Below, one piece after another: positions 24,757 through 33,165 of a stretch of 42,307 nucleotides of DNA (position 1 is its first letter; each line of letters begins with the position of its first letter). The notes beneath the pieces are model-generated. The model was not told the DNA's origin. It ran no database searches and worked only from the letters and a program-made list of their open reading frames with translations. The position numbers and the translations under genes are program-made. This DNA is from Fusobacterium sp. IOR10 (GTDB lineage Bacteria; Fusobacteriota; Fusobacteriia; Fusobacteriales; Fusobacteriaceae): the NCBI RefSeq assembly GCF_010367435.1, contig NZ_WJWY01000019.1, forward strand, positions 1 through 42,307, in the 5' to 3' direction.

Positions 24757-25557
24757 CTATTTAGATTCCGCAGGCACTTTTATAAAAGCTTGTCCTGGAT
24801 CAATTTCTTCTCTTATTAATTTTATTACTTCTGGATCAGGAGCGTCTAATTTAACTGCTCTTGAAACATCTATATCAAAACCTGTATTTGCTATTACATC
24901 TTCTGGAGATGAAGTTGGATAGTATCCTGCTAAATACATACGTTTAGTTTCATCATCAAACTTAAGTATTCCTCTATCTGTTACTACCATAACTGGTCCT
25001 CTGTTTCCAGGAAGTCCTACTTTTTCACGACCTCCAGGTCCGTCCATCCATCCTGCAGATGTTATGTAATCAACCTCTTTCATAAATCTTCTTTTTTCAT
25101 GTTGCATCATGATTATTGTATTTGAATAAGTAGCTATACCATTTGCTCCACCTGAACCTGTGAATCTAGTTTTTGGATGGTTATAGTCTCCTATTGATGT
25201 TGAGTTAACATTTCCATATGGATCTATTTGAGCTCCACCTATGAAAGCTATTAATCTATCTGTATCATGTAACCATTCATTTGCTTCAAATCCTATGAAT
25301 CTTACATTTGGCCATTGAACACCACAATGTGCCATGAATCTGTTGTCACCAACACTTCTTGGAACTTCTATTGGAGCGCAATCCATTAAACCACTTTCTA
25401 CTATTAAGTTACATCCTGGAGCAAATACTCTTTTAGCAAGAGAAGCACCTATTAAAGGAAGCCCTGTCCCTACTATAACTATTTGTCCATCTTTTATTTG
25501 TCTTCCTATTGTAACTGCTTGCATTTCTTTATTAGTATATTTAGTATAATCTGCCAT
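24757..25557 (-). CDS. gctB: Glutaconate CoA-transferase, subunit B
   Basis: A 266-residue subunit of the class I CoA-transferase. It moves CoA from acetyl-CoA to (R)-2-hydroxyglutarate or glutaconate. The catalytic glutamate is Glu54 in NLIVESGLMD, the same number as in the characterised Acidaminococcus enzyme. GSGGANGIATYSNTIIMMQH, which helps bind CoA, follows. It starts two bases after the gctA stop, with AAGGAGG inside the end of gctA, so the two subunits are probably translated in equal amounts. Confidence 0.93.
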   Translation of the reverse strand: MADYTKYTNKEMQAVTIGRQIKDGQIVIVGTGLPLIGASLAKRVFAPGCNLIVESGLMDCAPIEVPRSVGDNRFMAHCGVQWPNVRFIGFEANEWLHDTDRLIAFIGGAQIDPYGNVNSTSIGDYNHPKTRFTGSGGANGIATYSNTIIMMQHEKRRFMKEVDYITSAGWMDGPGGREKVGLPGNRGPVMVVTDRGILKFDDETKRMYLAGYYPTSSPEDVIANTGFDIDVSRAVKLDAPDPEVIKLIREEIDPGQAFIKVPAESK

Positions 25558-25559
25558 TG

Positions 25560-26522
25560 CTATTTTACCTCCTTAGCTGCTTTAGCATATCCAAGTCCTG
25601 GAACATTTTTTAAATCAATTAAACGCATAGCACCTAATTTATTCAAATAAGCCTCATGAGTTGGTACATCATATATCCACTCTTGTAAGAAAGCATCAAA
25701 ATCTTCTTGTGTTTTACTTACAACATCATACATTTTTAAGAATTTATTATCATAATCATAATAATCATAACATTGAGATGGATGTGCTCCATAAGGGGCA
25801 TGGATAACTGCGTCAACACAGAATCCAGGTATTGATGTTAATGCTGGATTTAAACGAATTTGTTCATTACTTATTACTTCTTCACAAGTAACTATACAAC
25901 GTTTCCCTGCTACAGCTATATCTACATCATGGAATTCGTCTCCTAAAATTACACAAGTTCCATCTGGTGAAGCTTGTTGTACATGAATTATAGCTAAATC
26001 TATTGTAGGAACTGGAACAGCTACTACTTTTTCTCCTTCTTTAAAAGGATTATCTACATAAATAAATTTATCATTAGGTAATTTGTCTATTGTTTTTCTA
26101 ACTTCTTTAGATATTCCCCATTTGTTTACAAGATCTGTTCCCATCATTAAACGAACTGGTAAATAAGGTAATCCTAATGATGCAGCATGTAACATTAACA
26201 TGATTACATCTTGAGAATAATCTTCCATATTTAATTTTCCTTGTTCGAACCAAGCTCTGAAACGTCTTGAAACATTTGTTACTCCTGAATTTGCAGTATA
26301 ACAGTTAATATAAGCTTTTACTCTCCCTGCTCCTATTAATGTATCCCAGTCTCCTCCTGCAGGTCCTGATTCACCTACAAAATCTGTAAATCCTTGTCTT
26401 AAAATTTCATTAACTATTGCGTATGGTTTTCTATTTGTAGTAAAACCACCTATAACCATGTGATCTCCATTTTTGACATATTTTGCTACTGCCTCTTTTA
26501 AAGACATTACTTTGTTCTCCAC
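25560..26522 (-). CDS. gctA: Glutaconate CoA-transferase, subunit A
   Basis: A 320-residue partner of GctB. It shows GDHMVIGGFTTNRKPYAIVNEI near residue 19, GESGPAGGDWD and later HVQQASPDGTCVILGDEFHD, the class I CoA-transferase alpha-subunit features. The start appears to be a GTG at 26520-26522, because GGGAGG lies eight bases upstream; the first ATG (codon 6) has no SD. The 76 bases between gcdB and this gene contain no clear promoter, so it is probably transcribed from the operon promoter at 28561-28589. Confidence 0.92.
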   Translation of the reverse strand: MENKVMSLKEAVAKYVKNGDHMVIGGFTTNRKPYAIVNEILRQGFTDFVGESGPAGGDWDTLIGAGRVKAYINCYTANSGVTNVSRRFRAWFEQGKLNMEDYSQDVIMLMLHAASLGLPYLPVRLMMGTDLVNKWGISKEVRKTIDKLPNDKFIYVDNPFKEGEKVVAVPVPTIDLAIIHVQQASPDGTCVILGDEFHDVDIAVAGKRCIVTCEEVISNEQIRLNPALTSIPGFCVDAVIHAPYGAHPSQCYDYYDYDNKFLKMYDVVSKTQEDFDAFLQEWIYDVPTHEAYLNKLGAMRLIDLKNVPGLGYAKAAKEVK

Positions 26523-26598
26523 GTCAAAAACCTCCCTTTAATTTTATTTTTTTAATTAAATTATAATCTTATACTTTATTTATATTTAAAACAATTTT

Positions 26599-27738
26599 TT
26601 ACCCAAATATCATCATAAAGAATCCAGCAGCTACTGCTGAACCTATAACACCTGCAACATTAGGACCCATTGCATGCATTAATAAGAAATTAGTTGGATT
26701 TGCTTTTGCTCCTTCAACTTGTGCAACTCTAGCTGCCATTGGTACTGCAGAAACTCCAGCTGCTCCTATTAATGGATTTATTTTCCCTTTTGTTAAGAAA
26801 CATAGTAATTTTCCTAATAACAATCCACCTGTAGTAGAGAAACAGAAAGCTAAAAGTCCCATTCCTATAATTGCTAAAGTTTGAGTTCTTAAGAATATAA
26901 CTCCATCAGATGTTGCTCCAACTGCTAATCCTAACATAATTGTTACTATGTTACACAAAGCATTTTGACATGTATCTGTTAAACGACCTACTACTCCTGA
27001 TTCTCTCATTAGATTTCCATACATTAACATTCCAATTAATGGAGCTACTGAAGGAAGTAATAAAGAACAGAATAATGTTACGAATACTGGGAATACAACT
27101 TTTTCAGTTTTAGTAACTTTTCTTAATTGTCCCATTTTTATTTTTCTTTCTTTTTCTGTAGTTAATAGTCTCATAATTGGCGGTTGAATCATTGGAATTA
27201 ACGCCATATAAGAATAGGCTGCAACTGCTATTGGAGCTACTAGTTGTGGAGCTAAATTATTTGCAATATATATTGCTGTTGGTCCATCTGCTCCTCCTAT
27301 AATTCCTATAGCTGCTGCTTCACCAACTGAGAATAATCCAGTTGCATTAGCTAACATAAAGGCTATATAAATACCAAATTGAGCTGCTGCTCCTAAAACC
27401 AAACTAATTGGGTTTGCAATTAAAGGTCCAAAATCAGTCATTGCTCCAACACACATAAATATTAAACATGGGAATAAACTACTTTTTACCCCGTTATATA
27501 TTATTCTTAAAATTCCTGATGAATACCAAGGATCTGCATGCTTCATCAAGTCTGCTAAAGGTAAGTTTGCTAAAAACATCCCAAAAGCTATTGGTAAAAG
27601 TAATAATGGTTCAAATTTTTTAACAATAGCTAGATATATTAGTACAAAAGCTACTAACATCATAACAGCTTGCTGCCAACTTATTGCTAAGAAACCTGAT
27701 TGCATCAGTAATTCTTTTAATACTGTAAAAAAGTTCAT
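26599..27738 (-). CDS. gcdB: Glutaconyl-CoA decarboxylase, beta subunit (Na+-translocating)
   Basis: A 379-residue membrane protein with about ten hydrophobic segments, of the OadB/MmdB/GcdB family. It decarboxylates carboxybiotin on GcdC and couples the free energy to export of Na+. Typical segments are [20 protein letters not shown] near 140-160, [16 protein letters not shown], and [16 protein letters not shown] near 325-340; these glycine-rich polar helices build the Na+ path. AGGAGG precedes the ATG. It lies directly after the biotin carrier gene. It makes the primary Na+ gradient that GltS, the alanine carrier and NhaC in this window could use. Confidence 0.93.
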   Translation of the reverse strand: MNFFTVLKELLMQSGFLAISWQQAVMMLVAFVLIYLAIVKKFEPLLLLPIAFGMFLANLPLADLMKHADPWYSSGILRIIYNGVKSSLFPCLIFMCVGAMTDFGPLIANPISLVLGAAAQFGIYIAFMLANATGLFSVGEAAAIGIIGGADGPTAIYIANNLAPQLVAPIAVAAYSYMALIPMIQPPIMRLLTTEKERKIKMGQLRKVTKTEKVVFPVFVTLFCSLLLPSVAPLIGMLMYGNLMRESGVVGRLTDTCQNALCNIVTIMLGLAVGATSDGVIFLRTQTLAIIGMGLLAFCFSTTGGLLLGKLLCFLTKGKINPLIGAAGVSAVPMAARVAQVEGAKANPTNFLLMHAMGPNVAGVIGSAVAAGFFMMIFG

Positions 27739-27751
27739 TTAATGTTCCTCC

Positions 27752-28156
27752 TTATTTAAGAACAACTAAAGTTGCGTCTGTATCTACTGCATCACCTTTT
27801 TTAACAAGAACAGATTCTACTGTTCCGTCAGCTGAAGCAACTACTTCTGTTTCCATCTTCATAGCTTCTAGTATAACTACTACTTGTCCGTATTTAACTG
27901 TATCCCCAGCTTGAACTTTAACTTCTAAAACAGTTCCTGGTAAAGGACTTACTATACTTGAATCTCCTGCTGCTACTGGTGCTGGAGTTGCTGCTACTGG
28001 TGCTGGTGCTGCTTGAACTGGTGCTGCTTGAACTGGTGCTGCTGCAATAACTACATTAGGATTTGTTATTTCTTCACGTGTTAAAGCTCTGTACTCTTCA
28101 ACTTTTTCTAATTCAACCTCATATTTTTTTCCGTTTAATGTTGCTATGTATTTCAT
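27752..28156 (-). CDS. gcdC: Glutaconyl-CoA decarboxylase, gamma subunit (biotin carrier)
   Basis: A 134-residue biotin carrier. A short N-terminal domain (MKYIATLNGKKYEVELEKV) is joined by an Ala/Pro-rich linker (residues about 38-63, with VQAAP and APVAA repeats) to a biotinyl domain with EAMKMETEV. Lys100 is the biotinylated residue. The flexible linker lets biotin move between GcdA and the membrane-bound GcdB. The linker is much shorter than in some relatives. The ATG at 28154-28156 was chosen since AAAGGTGGGG lies upstream; a GTG five codons earlier is inside that SD. The bio operon at 37619-42063 could supply its cofactor. Confidence 0.92.
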   Translation of the reverse strand: MKYIATLNGKKYEVELEKVEEYRALTREEITNPNVVIAAAPVQAAPVQAAPAPVAATPAPVAAGDSSIVSPLPGTVLEVKVQAGDTVKYGQVVVILEAMKMETEVVASADGTVESVLVKKGDAVDTDATLVVLK

Positions 28157-28198
28157 ATTAATATACCCCACCTTTCAATTTTTATTTTAGTTTTTAGT

Positions 28199-28480
28199 TT
28201 ATTTTACTTCTTTAATTTCTTTAATTTTATATTCACCTTTTAAAGAACGTACTTCTTCTGATACTGCTGCCATAACAACTGCATAAACATCATCATTATT
28301 CTCTTTTTTTGCTTGAACTACTGGTTTTTTAGTTTCATCTTGTCCTGAAAATTTTCCAAATATTTTAGAAAATATTACTATTGACAAGGCTAATGTTACC
28401 AAAGCTGAAAAAACTATAGAAATACCCAATCCAGATATAACAAGTGATTCTGCAAAAGACATTACATTACCTTCGAACAT
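28199..28480 (-). CDS. gcdD: Small membrane subunit of the decarboxylase (OadG/GcdD-like, delta)
   Basis: A 93-residue protein with one N-terminal membrane helix (SLVISGLGISIVFSALVTLA, about residues 12-31) and a hydrophilic, charged tail ending KIKEIKEVK. The position ahead of the biotin carrier and beta subunit, the size and the membrane anchor match the OadG/delta subunit, which holds the Na+-pumping decarboxylase together. AAGGAGGTG lies 10 or so bases before the ATG; an internal ATG at codon 7 is a possible alternative. It is the first gene of the operon. Confidence 0.85.
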   Translation of the reverse strand: MFEGNVMSFAESLVISGLGISIVFSALVTLALSIVIFSKIFGKFSGQDETKKPVVQAKKENNDDVYAVVMAAVSEEVRSLKGEYKIKEIKEVK

Positions 28481-28520
28481 TTAATAATACACCTCCTTGT
28501 GTTATTATTTTTGTTTTAAA

Positions 28521-28544
28521 TTCCACATTATGGAATGCGTTCCA
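28521..28544 (-). promoter_or_regulatory. IclR-type operator of the glutaconate operon
   Basis: Three alternating half-sites, TTCCA (28521-28525), TGGAA (28531-28535) and TTCCA (28540-28544), form two overlapping palindromes. They lie about 16-40 bases downstream of the -10 box. TGGAA-N-TTCCA is the type of site bound by several IclR-family proteins, and an iclR gene is encoded next door. Binding here would block elongation or open-complex formation. Confidence 0.6.
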
Positions 28545-28560
28545 CCAATTTTATAAAAAG

Positions 28561-28589
28561 ATTATAATACAACCTTCCTTAGAAGTCAA
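28561..28589 (-). promoter_or_regulatory. Promoter of the gcd-gct-hgd operon
   Basis: On the minus strand -35 TTGACT (28584-28589), a 17-base spacer and a perfect -10 TATAAT (28561-28566). It lies about 80 bases before gcdD and would transcribe nine genes. Confidence 0.8.
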
Positions 28590-28686
28590 TAGTTTTTTTT
28601 AACTATAGTCGTATTACATAATATTTTCTCCTATTCAATTCATTGCATTCTACAACCGTACAGATAACAGTTGTCGTATATAAAAT

Positions 28687-29442
28687 TTATATCTTTTTAG
28701 AATACCCCATACATTGAGATAATTCTTGTCCTTTTATTTTTACCACTTCTTTTAAAAACCCTATCCTTTCTTCTGTTAGGCTTTTATTTCTCAACACAAC
28801 AATACCAATTGATGAAATAACTTTTCCGCTACTATTGAATATCGGAGCAGCTATCCCCATAGTTCCTTTCACATAATCTCCAGAAGAAGTTGAAATACCA
28901 TCCTTCCTTATTTTTTCTAATTTTTTTAAAAGTTGTTCCCCCGTCATTTTTAATTTACTTTTTTTTCCTTCTATGATTTTTTTAATATACGCGTCTATAA
29001 AGTTCTCATCTTGATAGGCTAATATGGCTCTTCTAATTGCTCCATAATGTAAATATAATTCATCTCCAAATTCTTCTACTATTTTTAAAGTCCTTGGCCC
29101 ATCAATTCTTTCCAAAACTATTCCTTTATTACCTACAGGTATAACTAAAAATGTATCCTCTCCTGTTAGTGAAACTAATGTCTTTAAAATTGGATATGCT
29201 ATTTTTTGCAAATGAATATTTTTAGAAGCAGCGCTACCTAATGAAATTAAAGCTGGTCCTAACATATAATAGTGAGACTCTCCATCCTTAACAACATATT
29301 TTTCAGAACATAACGTTTTTAATATACGGTGCACTGTGCTAGGTGGAAGATTTAATTCTTCTACTATTTGAGCTATTGTACAGCTTTCTTTATCCTTCAA
29401 AACTCCCAATACTTCCATAGATTTTAATAAACTTTGAATCAT
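28687..29442 (-). CDS. IclR-family transcriptional regulator
   Basis: A 251-residue regulator. Residues 1 to about 65 are a winged helix-turn-helix (CTIAQIVEELNLPPSTVHRILKTL as scanning and recognition helices), and the remainder is the IclR effector domain. The latter includes GEDTFLVIPVGNKGIVLERIDG, GAIRRAILAY and the closing GDYVKGTMGIAAPIF and SIGIVV strands. It lies between the glutaconate operon and gltS, so it probably controls glutamate fermentation, with a glutamate-pathway intermediate as effector (inference). The first ATG has no clear SD, and an internal ATG at codon 9 is no better, so the start is uncertain. The upstream DNA carries a 21-base-period tandem repeat. Confidence 0.85.
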   Translation of the reverse strand: MIQSLLKSMEVLGVLKDKESCTIAQIVEELNLPPSTVHRILKTLCSEKYVVKDGESHYYMLGPALISLGSAASKNIHLQKIAYPILKTLVSLTGEDTFLVIPVGNKGIVLERIDGPRTLKIVEEFGDELYLHYGAIRRAILAYQDENFIDAYIKKIIEGKKSKLKMTGEQLLKKLEKIRKDGISTSSGDYVKGTMGIAAPIFNSSGKVISSIGIVVLRNKSLTEERIGFLKEVVKIKGQELSQCMGYSKKI

Positions 29443-29502
29443 AATGTTTTATTTGTTAATAAAAATTTTAAAAAATTTCTATAACTTTTCCCTCCTTCCC
29501 TA

Positions 29503-29543
29503 CATTAATATAATGTAAAATCCCATTAACTTAATGTAAAATC
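29503..29543. repeat. Tandem 20-bp repeat (21-bp period) upstream of iclR
   Basis: Copies at 29503-29522 and 29524-29543 match at 18 of 20 positions. The first contains the perfect inverted repeat TACATTA-ATA-TAATGTA (29501-29517). A two-helical-turn period and a location about 60-100 bases before iclR suggest an operator, perhaps for autoregulation or for gltS. Confidence 0.55.
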
Positions 29544-29895
29544 ATCTTTAAATATTTGTGCTATAAATTTAAATCCTCTATTTTTTAGTATACTATTTTT
29601 TTTTGAAATAGCAAATTTTTTTGAATTTGTTTTTTTGATATTGAGTTTATCATTAGAAATAAAGAGTTTATGCACTGGTTATATATGGTATATATATTAT
29701 ATGTATGGTATTATTGAAAATATAAATTTTATAAAATTTAGATTATGTGATACTATCGTTTATGAAGTGACAGTTAAGTACAATTTTCTTATACTTTTAA
29801 TTGAAACTGAACAAAATTATTTTTTTCATTCAGTAGAGCTTATCTTTTAGCGCTATTAATGATATATATATAATACAAATAGGGGGTAATATTTT
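29544..29895. other. 352-base gene-free interval before gltS
   Basis: Very AT-rich. A 71-codon frame at 29635-29850 lacks an SD and is unlikely to be a gene. A -10-like TATAAT near 29872 could serve gltS, but no good -35 is visible. I recognise no riboswitch or RNA gene. Confidence 0.5.
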
Positions 29896-31086
29896 ATGAC
29901 GTTTAATTTTAATATTTATGAAACTCTTGCAATTGCAATCGTTATACTTTTAGTTGGAGATTTTTTAAAGAAAAGAATTTCTGTACTTGAAAGATTTTTC
30001 ATTCCTGAACCAGTAATTGGTGGGGTACTATTTTCTATAATTTTACTTATAGGACATAATACTGAATTATTTAATTTCACTTTTGATGGTACTTTAAAAA
30101 CTTTCTTAATGGTTTCTTTCTACGCAACAGTTGGATTCCTAGCAAGTTTTGAACTTCTAAAAAAAGGTGGAGTTGGAGTTGCTTTATTCTTAGTTTGTGC
30201 GATTATACTAGTTACTATACAAGATATAGTTGGTGTATCTCTAGCTAAGATGTTTGGACTACATCCTTTCATAGGTCTTGCAGCTGGTTCTGTTCCTTTA
30301 ACAGGTGGACATGGAACTTCAGGAGCCTTTGGACCTATACTAGAACAAGCTGGAGCTACTGGAGCAATGTCTGTTGCTATGGCTTCTGCTACATTTGGTC
30401 TTGTTGCTGGTTGTTTAATCGGTGGACCTATCGCTAAAAAGTTAATTGAGAAACATACACTTCACGGACCTAGTGAAGAATCTATTATCAATGAAAACAA
30501 TGAAAATGGAGTTGTTGAACACAAAATAACTGAAAAAAGTATCACACATGCAGTTGTTGCTATTGGTTTAGCTGTAGGTTGTGGAGTTTGGATTCCTGCT
30601 TTCTCTAAAGCTCATGGATTAGCTTTACCTATCTACTTAGGACCAATGATTATCGCAGCTTTAATTAGAAACTTAATGGATGCTTCTAAAAAGAAACTTC
30701 CTTTAAAAGAAATCTCTTTAATTGGAAACATTGCTCTTGCTTTATTCCTAGCTATGGCATTAATGTCTATGAAGTTATGGCAATTAGCTGACCTTGCTTT
30801 ACCATTAATTGTTATCTTACTAGTTCAAACTTTCTTAATGGGTGTTTTCGCTTACTTTGTAACATTCAATGTTATGGGTAAAGATTACGACGCTGCTGTT
30901 ATAGCATGTGGACATTGTGGATTTGGAATGGGAGCTACACCTAATGCAATGGCTAATATGGAATCTTTCACTAAAGCAAATGGACCATCTATAAAGGCAT
31001 TCTTCGTAATACCTTTAGTTGGATCTCTATTTATAGATTTCTTTAATGCTTTCATAATCACAACTTTTATGAATATATTCAAATAA
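29896..31086 (+). CDS. gltS: Na+/glutamate symporter GltS
   Basis: A 396-residue polytopic protein of the ESS family. The two inverted halves each carry a glycine/serine-rich re-entrant loop: AAGSVPLTGGHGTSGAFGP near residue 130-148, and VIACGHCGFGMGATPNAMANM near 335-355. It would import glutamate with Na+ driven by the gradient from the Gcd pump. The N-terminus and the FFIPEPVIGGVLF segment are typical. AGGGGGT precedes the ATG. It diverges from iclR and stands opposite the complete glutamate-fermentation operon, making it the likely entry route for the fermented substrate. Confidence 0.93.
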   Translation: MTFNFNIYETLAIAIVILLVGDFLKKRISVLERFFIPEPVIGGVLFSIILLIGHNTELFNFTFDGTLKTFLMVSFYATVGFLASFELLKKGGVGVALFLVCAIILVTIQDIVGVSLAKMFGLHPFIGLAAGSVPLTGGHGTSGAFGPILEQAGATGAMSVAMASATFGLVAGCLIGGPIAKKLIEKHTLHGPSEESIINENNENGVVEHKITEKSITHAVVAIGLAVGCGVWIPAFSKAHGLALPIYLGPMIIAALIRNLMDASKKKLPLKEISLIGNIALALFLAMALMSMKLWQLADLALPLIVILLVQTFLMGVFAYFVTFNVMGKDYDAAVIACGHCGFGMGATPNAMANMESFTKANGPSIKAFFVIPLVGSLFIDFFNAFIITTFMNIFK

Positions 31087-31103
31087 AAATATACAATTAA
31101 TAG

Positions 31104-31140
31104 AAATACCTTTGACTGAAATAGTCAAAGGTATTTTTTT
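31104..31140 (+). terminator. Terminator of gltS
   Basis: A stem AAATACCTTTGACT (31104-31117) with its complement at 31123-31136 is followed by a T run, 18 bases after the gltS stop. Confidence 0.85.
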
Positions 31141-31151
31141 ATTAAGAAATA

Positions 31152-31183
31152 ATAAAAATTCCTTCAACTTAAGTTGAAGGAAT
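31152..31183 (-). terminator. Terminator of the accD-accA-pfkA operon
   Basis: A perfect 26-bp palindrome (31158-31183) is followed on the minus strand by TTTTTATT. It lies 28 bases after the pfkA stop. Confidence 0.75.
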
Positions 31184-31211
31184 AATAATTTTTTATGAAT
31201 ATATAATTTTA

Positions 31212-32177
31212 CTATCTTGAGAAAATATCTGCAACATGATATAAATCTAAAATATCTTGTTTCTTTTCACCTTCCCAAGCATAAGAAATAGGATGAGTGA
31301 CTATAGTTCCATTTTCTATACCAACCATAATTCCACCTTCTCCCTCTTCCAAGGCTTCAATAGCTTTTATCGCCATTCTAGTTGCAATAATTCTATCTCT
31401 TCCAGAAGGAGTTCCACCTCTTTGAACATGTCCTAAAATAACTGACCTTACTTCAGTGGAAACTTTCTCTCTTAATTTCTTTTCTATTTCTAAAATATCT
31501 CCTGCACCTTCTGCAACAAGTATTATATCATGAAGTCTTCCTGTATTTCTTCTTTGTTTTATTTGAAAAGCGAGCATCTCTATTGAATTCTCAACTTCTG
31601 GTATAAGTAATCCATCACCGCCACCAGCAAGACAAGCATGCACAGCTAAATCTCCTGCACTTCTTCCCATAACTTCAATTAATATAGTTCTTTCATGAGA
31701 AGTTGCTGTATCTCTTAATTTAGATATTGCATCTAAAATTGTATTTAAACATGTATCGAATCCTATTGTAAAATCAGTACCTATAATATCGTTATCTATG
31801 GTTCCTGGCAATCCAACTACCTTTATTCCATGTTCCTTAGCTAGGAGATCTGCACCACGATAAGACCCATCACCACCTATTACCACAAGACCTTCTATGC
31901 CTCTTCTTTTTAGATTTTCTGCTGCGATCGCTCTATATTTAGGATCTTTAAATTCTGGACATCTTGCTGTTAGAAGAGCAGTTCCCCCTCTCTCTATGAT
32001 TCCAGATAAAAATAACCCTTCCATTAAAAAGATTTCATCCATTAACATACCATGATAACCTCTTCTAACACCATAAACTTCCATGCCTTTGTATTGTGCC
32101 ATTTTTGCAGCTGCTCTTATTGCTGCATTCATTCCAGGAGCGTCTCCTCCACTTGTTAAAATAGCTATTTTTTTCAT
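31212..32177 (-). CDS. pfkA: ATP-dependent 6-phosphofructokinase
   Basis: A 321-residue enzyme that phosphorylates fructose 6-phosphate, the committing step of glycolysis. It shows the ATP-site LTSGGDAPGMNAAIRA at the N-terminus, VIGGDGSYRGA, the catalytic GLPGTIDNDI (Asp proton acceptor in TIDND) and EVMGRSAGDLAVHA. Gly and Ser/Tyr positions at the nucleotide site are those of ATP-type, not PPi-type, enzymes (GGDGSYRG). The ATG at 32175-32177 follows GGAGGG by five bases and gives the usual ~320-residue length; a longer frame to 32201 was rejected. It follows accA by 27 bases, so glycolysis and fatty-acid synthesis genes share a transcript. Confidence 0.93.
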   Translation of the reverse strand: MKKIAILTSGGDAPGMNAAIRAAAKMAQYKGMEVYGVRRGYHGMLMDEIFLMEGLFLSGIIERGGTALLTARCPEFKDPKYRAIAAENLKRRGIEGLVVIGGDGSYRGADLLAKEHGIKVVGLPGTIDNDIIGTDFTIGFDTCLNTILDAISKLRDTATSHERTILIEVMGRSAGDLAVHACLAGGGDGLLIPEVENSIEMLAFQIKQRRNTGRLHDIILVAEGAGDILEIEKKLREKVSTEVRSVILGHVQRGGTPSGRDRIIATRMAIKAIEALEEGEGGIMVGIENGTIVTHPISYAWEGEKKQDILDLYHVADIFSR

Positions 32178-32204
32178 CTTATCCCTCCAAGTCCTACACA
32201 TGTT

Positions 32205-33152
32205 TTACTCTTCTATAAATATACCTATCTTTCTATATTTATTATATCTATTTTCTAATAAAGTATCCATATCTATTTTTTTTAACTCTTGAATTGATGA
32301 TAATACTGCTTTTTTAAGATTAATTTCTGAGCATTCTTTATTTTTATGAGCTCCACCTAATGGCTCTGGTATTATTTCATCTATTATTTCTAATTTTTTT
32401 AAATTTTGAGCTGATATTTTTAAATTCTTTGCAGCTTTTTCAGATAAATTTCCATCTTTAAAAAGTATAGCTGCGCATCCCTCTGGGGAAATAACTGAAT
32501 AAACAGAATGTTCAAACATCATAACTTTATCTGCCACTGCAAGGGCTAAAGCTCCACCACTTCCCCCTTCACCTATTATTACAGCTATTATTTGTGTCTT
32601 CAACCCTGACATTTCCATTAGATTTCTAGCTATCGCTTCTCCTTGTCCTCTTTCTTCAGCTTCTAAGCCAGGATAAGCTCCTGCTGTATCTATTAGTGTT
32701 AGTACTGGTATGGAGAACCTTTCAGCTGTTCTCATGAGCCTAAGAGCCTTTCTATACCCTTCAGGACTAGCCATCCCAAAGTTACTATGAAGTTTCTCAT
32801 CCATACCTCTTCCCTTTTGTATTCCTATAACCATAAACTTTTCTCCAGATATTTTGCATAATCCACCTACAATTGCTCCATCATCACCAAAAAGTCTGTC
32901 TCCATGTAGTTCTACAAAATCATCTGTTATACCATTTATATATTCAACTGAATTTGGTCTTTCAGAATTTCTAGCTATAAAAACTTTTTCCCAATCACTC
33001 AGATTTGAATATACTTCTTTAGCTTTCTTTTCATATTTTTTATCTAATTTTTCAATTTCATCATCTAAATTAATATTTTTATCTTCAGAAAACTGCTTTA
33101 ATTCTTCTATTTTATTTTCTATTTCAAAAAGTTCGTTTTCAAATTTCACCAT
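32205..33152 (-). CDS. accA: Acetyl-CoA carboxylase carboxyltransferase, alpha subunit
   Basis: A 315-residue subunit that with AccD moves the carboxyl group from biotin on AccB to acetyl-CoA, giving malonyl-CoA. It has the coiled N-terminus (FENELFEIENKIEELKQF), then ERPNSVEYINGITDDFVELHG, LIDTAGAYPGLEAEERGQGEAIA and IGEGGSGGALALAVAD. The SD AGGAGG ends only two bases before the ATG at 33150-33152, while the next codon is a GTG at better spacing, so translation may start one codon later. It follows accD by 13 bases. accB and accC are not in the window. Confidence 0.92.
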   Translation of the reverse strand: MVKFENELFEIENKIEELKQFSEDKNINLDDEIEKLDKKYEKKAKEVYSNLSDWEKVFIARNSERPNSVEYINGITDDFVELHGDRLFGDDGAIVGGLCKISGEKFMVIGIQKGRGMDEKLHSNFGMASPEGYRKALRLMRTAERFSIPVLTLIDTAGAYPGLEAEERGQGEAIARNLMEMSGLKTQIIAVIIGEGGSGGALALAVADKVMMFEHSVYSVISPEGCAAILFKDGNLSEKAAKNLKISAQNLKKLEIIDEIIPEPLGGAHKNKECSEINLKKAVLSSIQELKKIDMDTLLENRYNKYRKIGIFIEE

Positions 33153-33165
33153 AACCTCCTAACCG

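Noticed and set aside
27961-28055. Short tandem repeat array (CRISPR-like) in the gcdC region
   Set aside because: The repeats encode the Ala/Pro linker of the biotin carrier; there are no spacers.
28612-28640. Start-stop (ATG-TAA) minimal ORF preceded by AGGAG on the minus strand between iclR and the gcd promoter
   Set aside because: It lies upstream of the operon promoter and would not be in its leader; likely chance.
29635-29850. 71-codon frame in the iclR-gltS interval
   Set aside because: No SD, no promoter placement, no recognisable sequence; the composition is that of AT-rich intergenic DNA.
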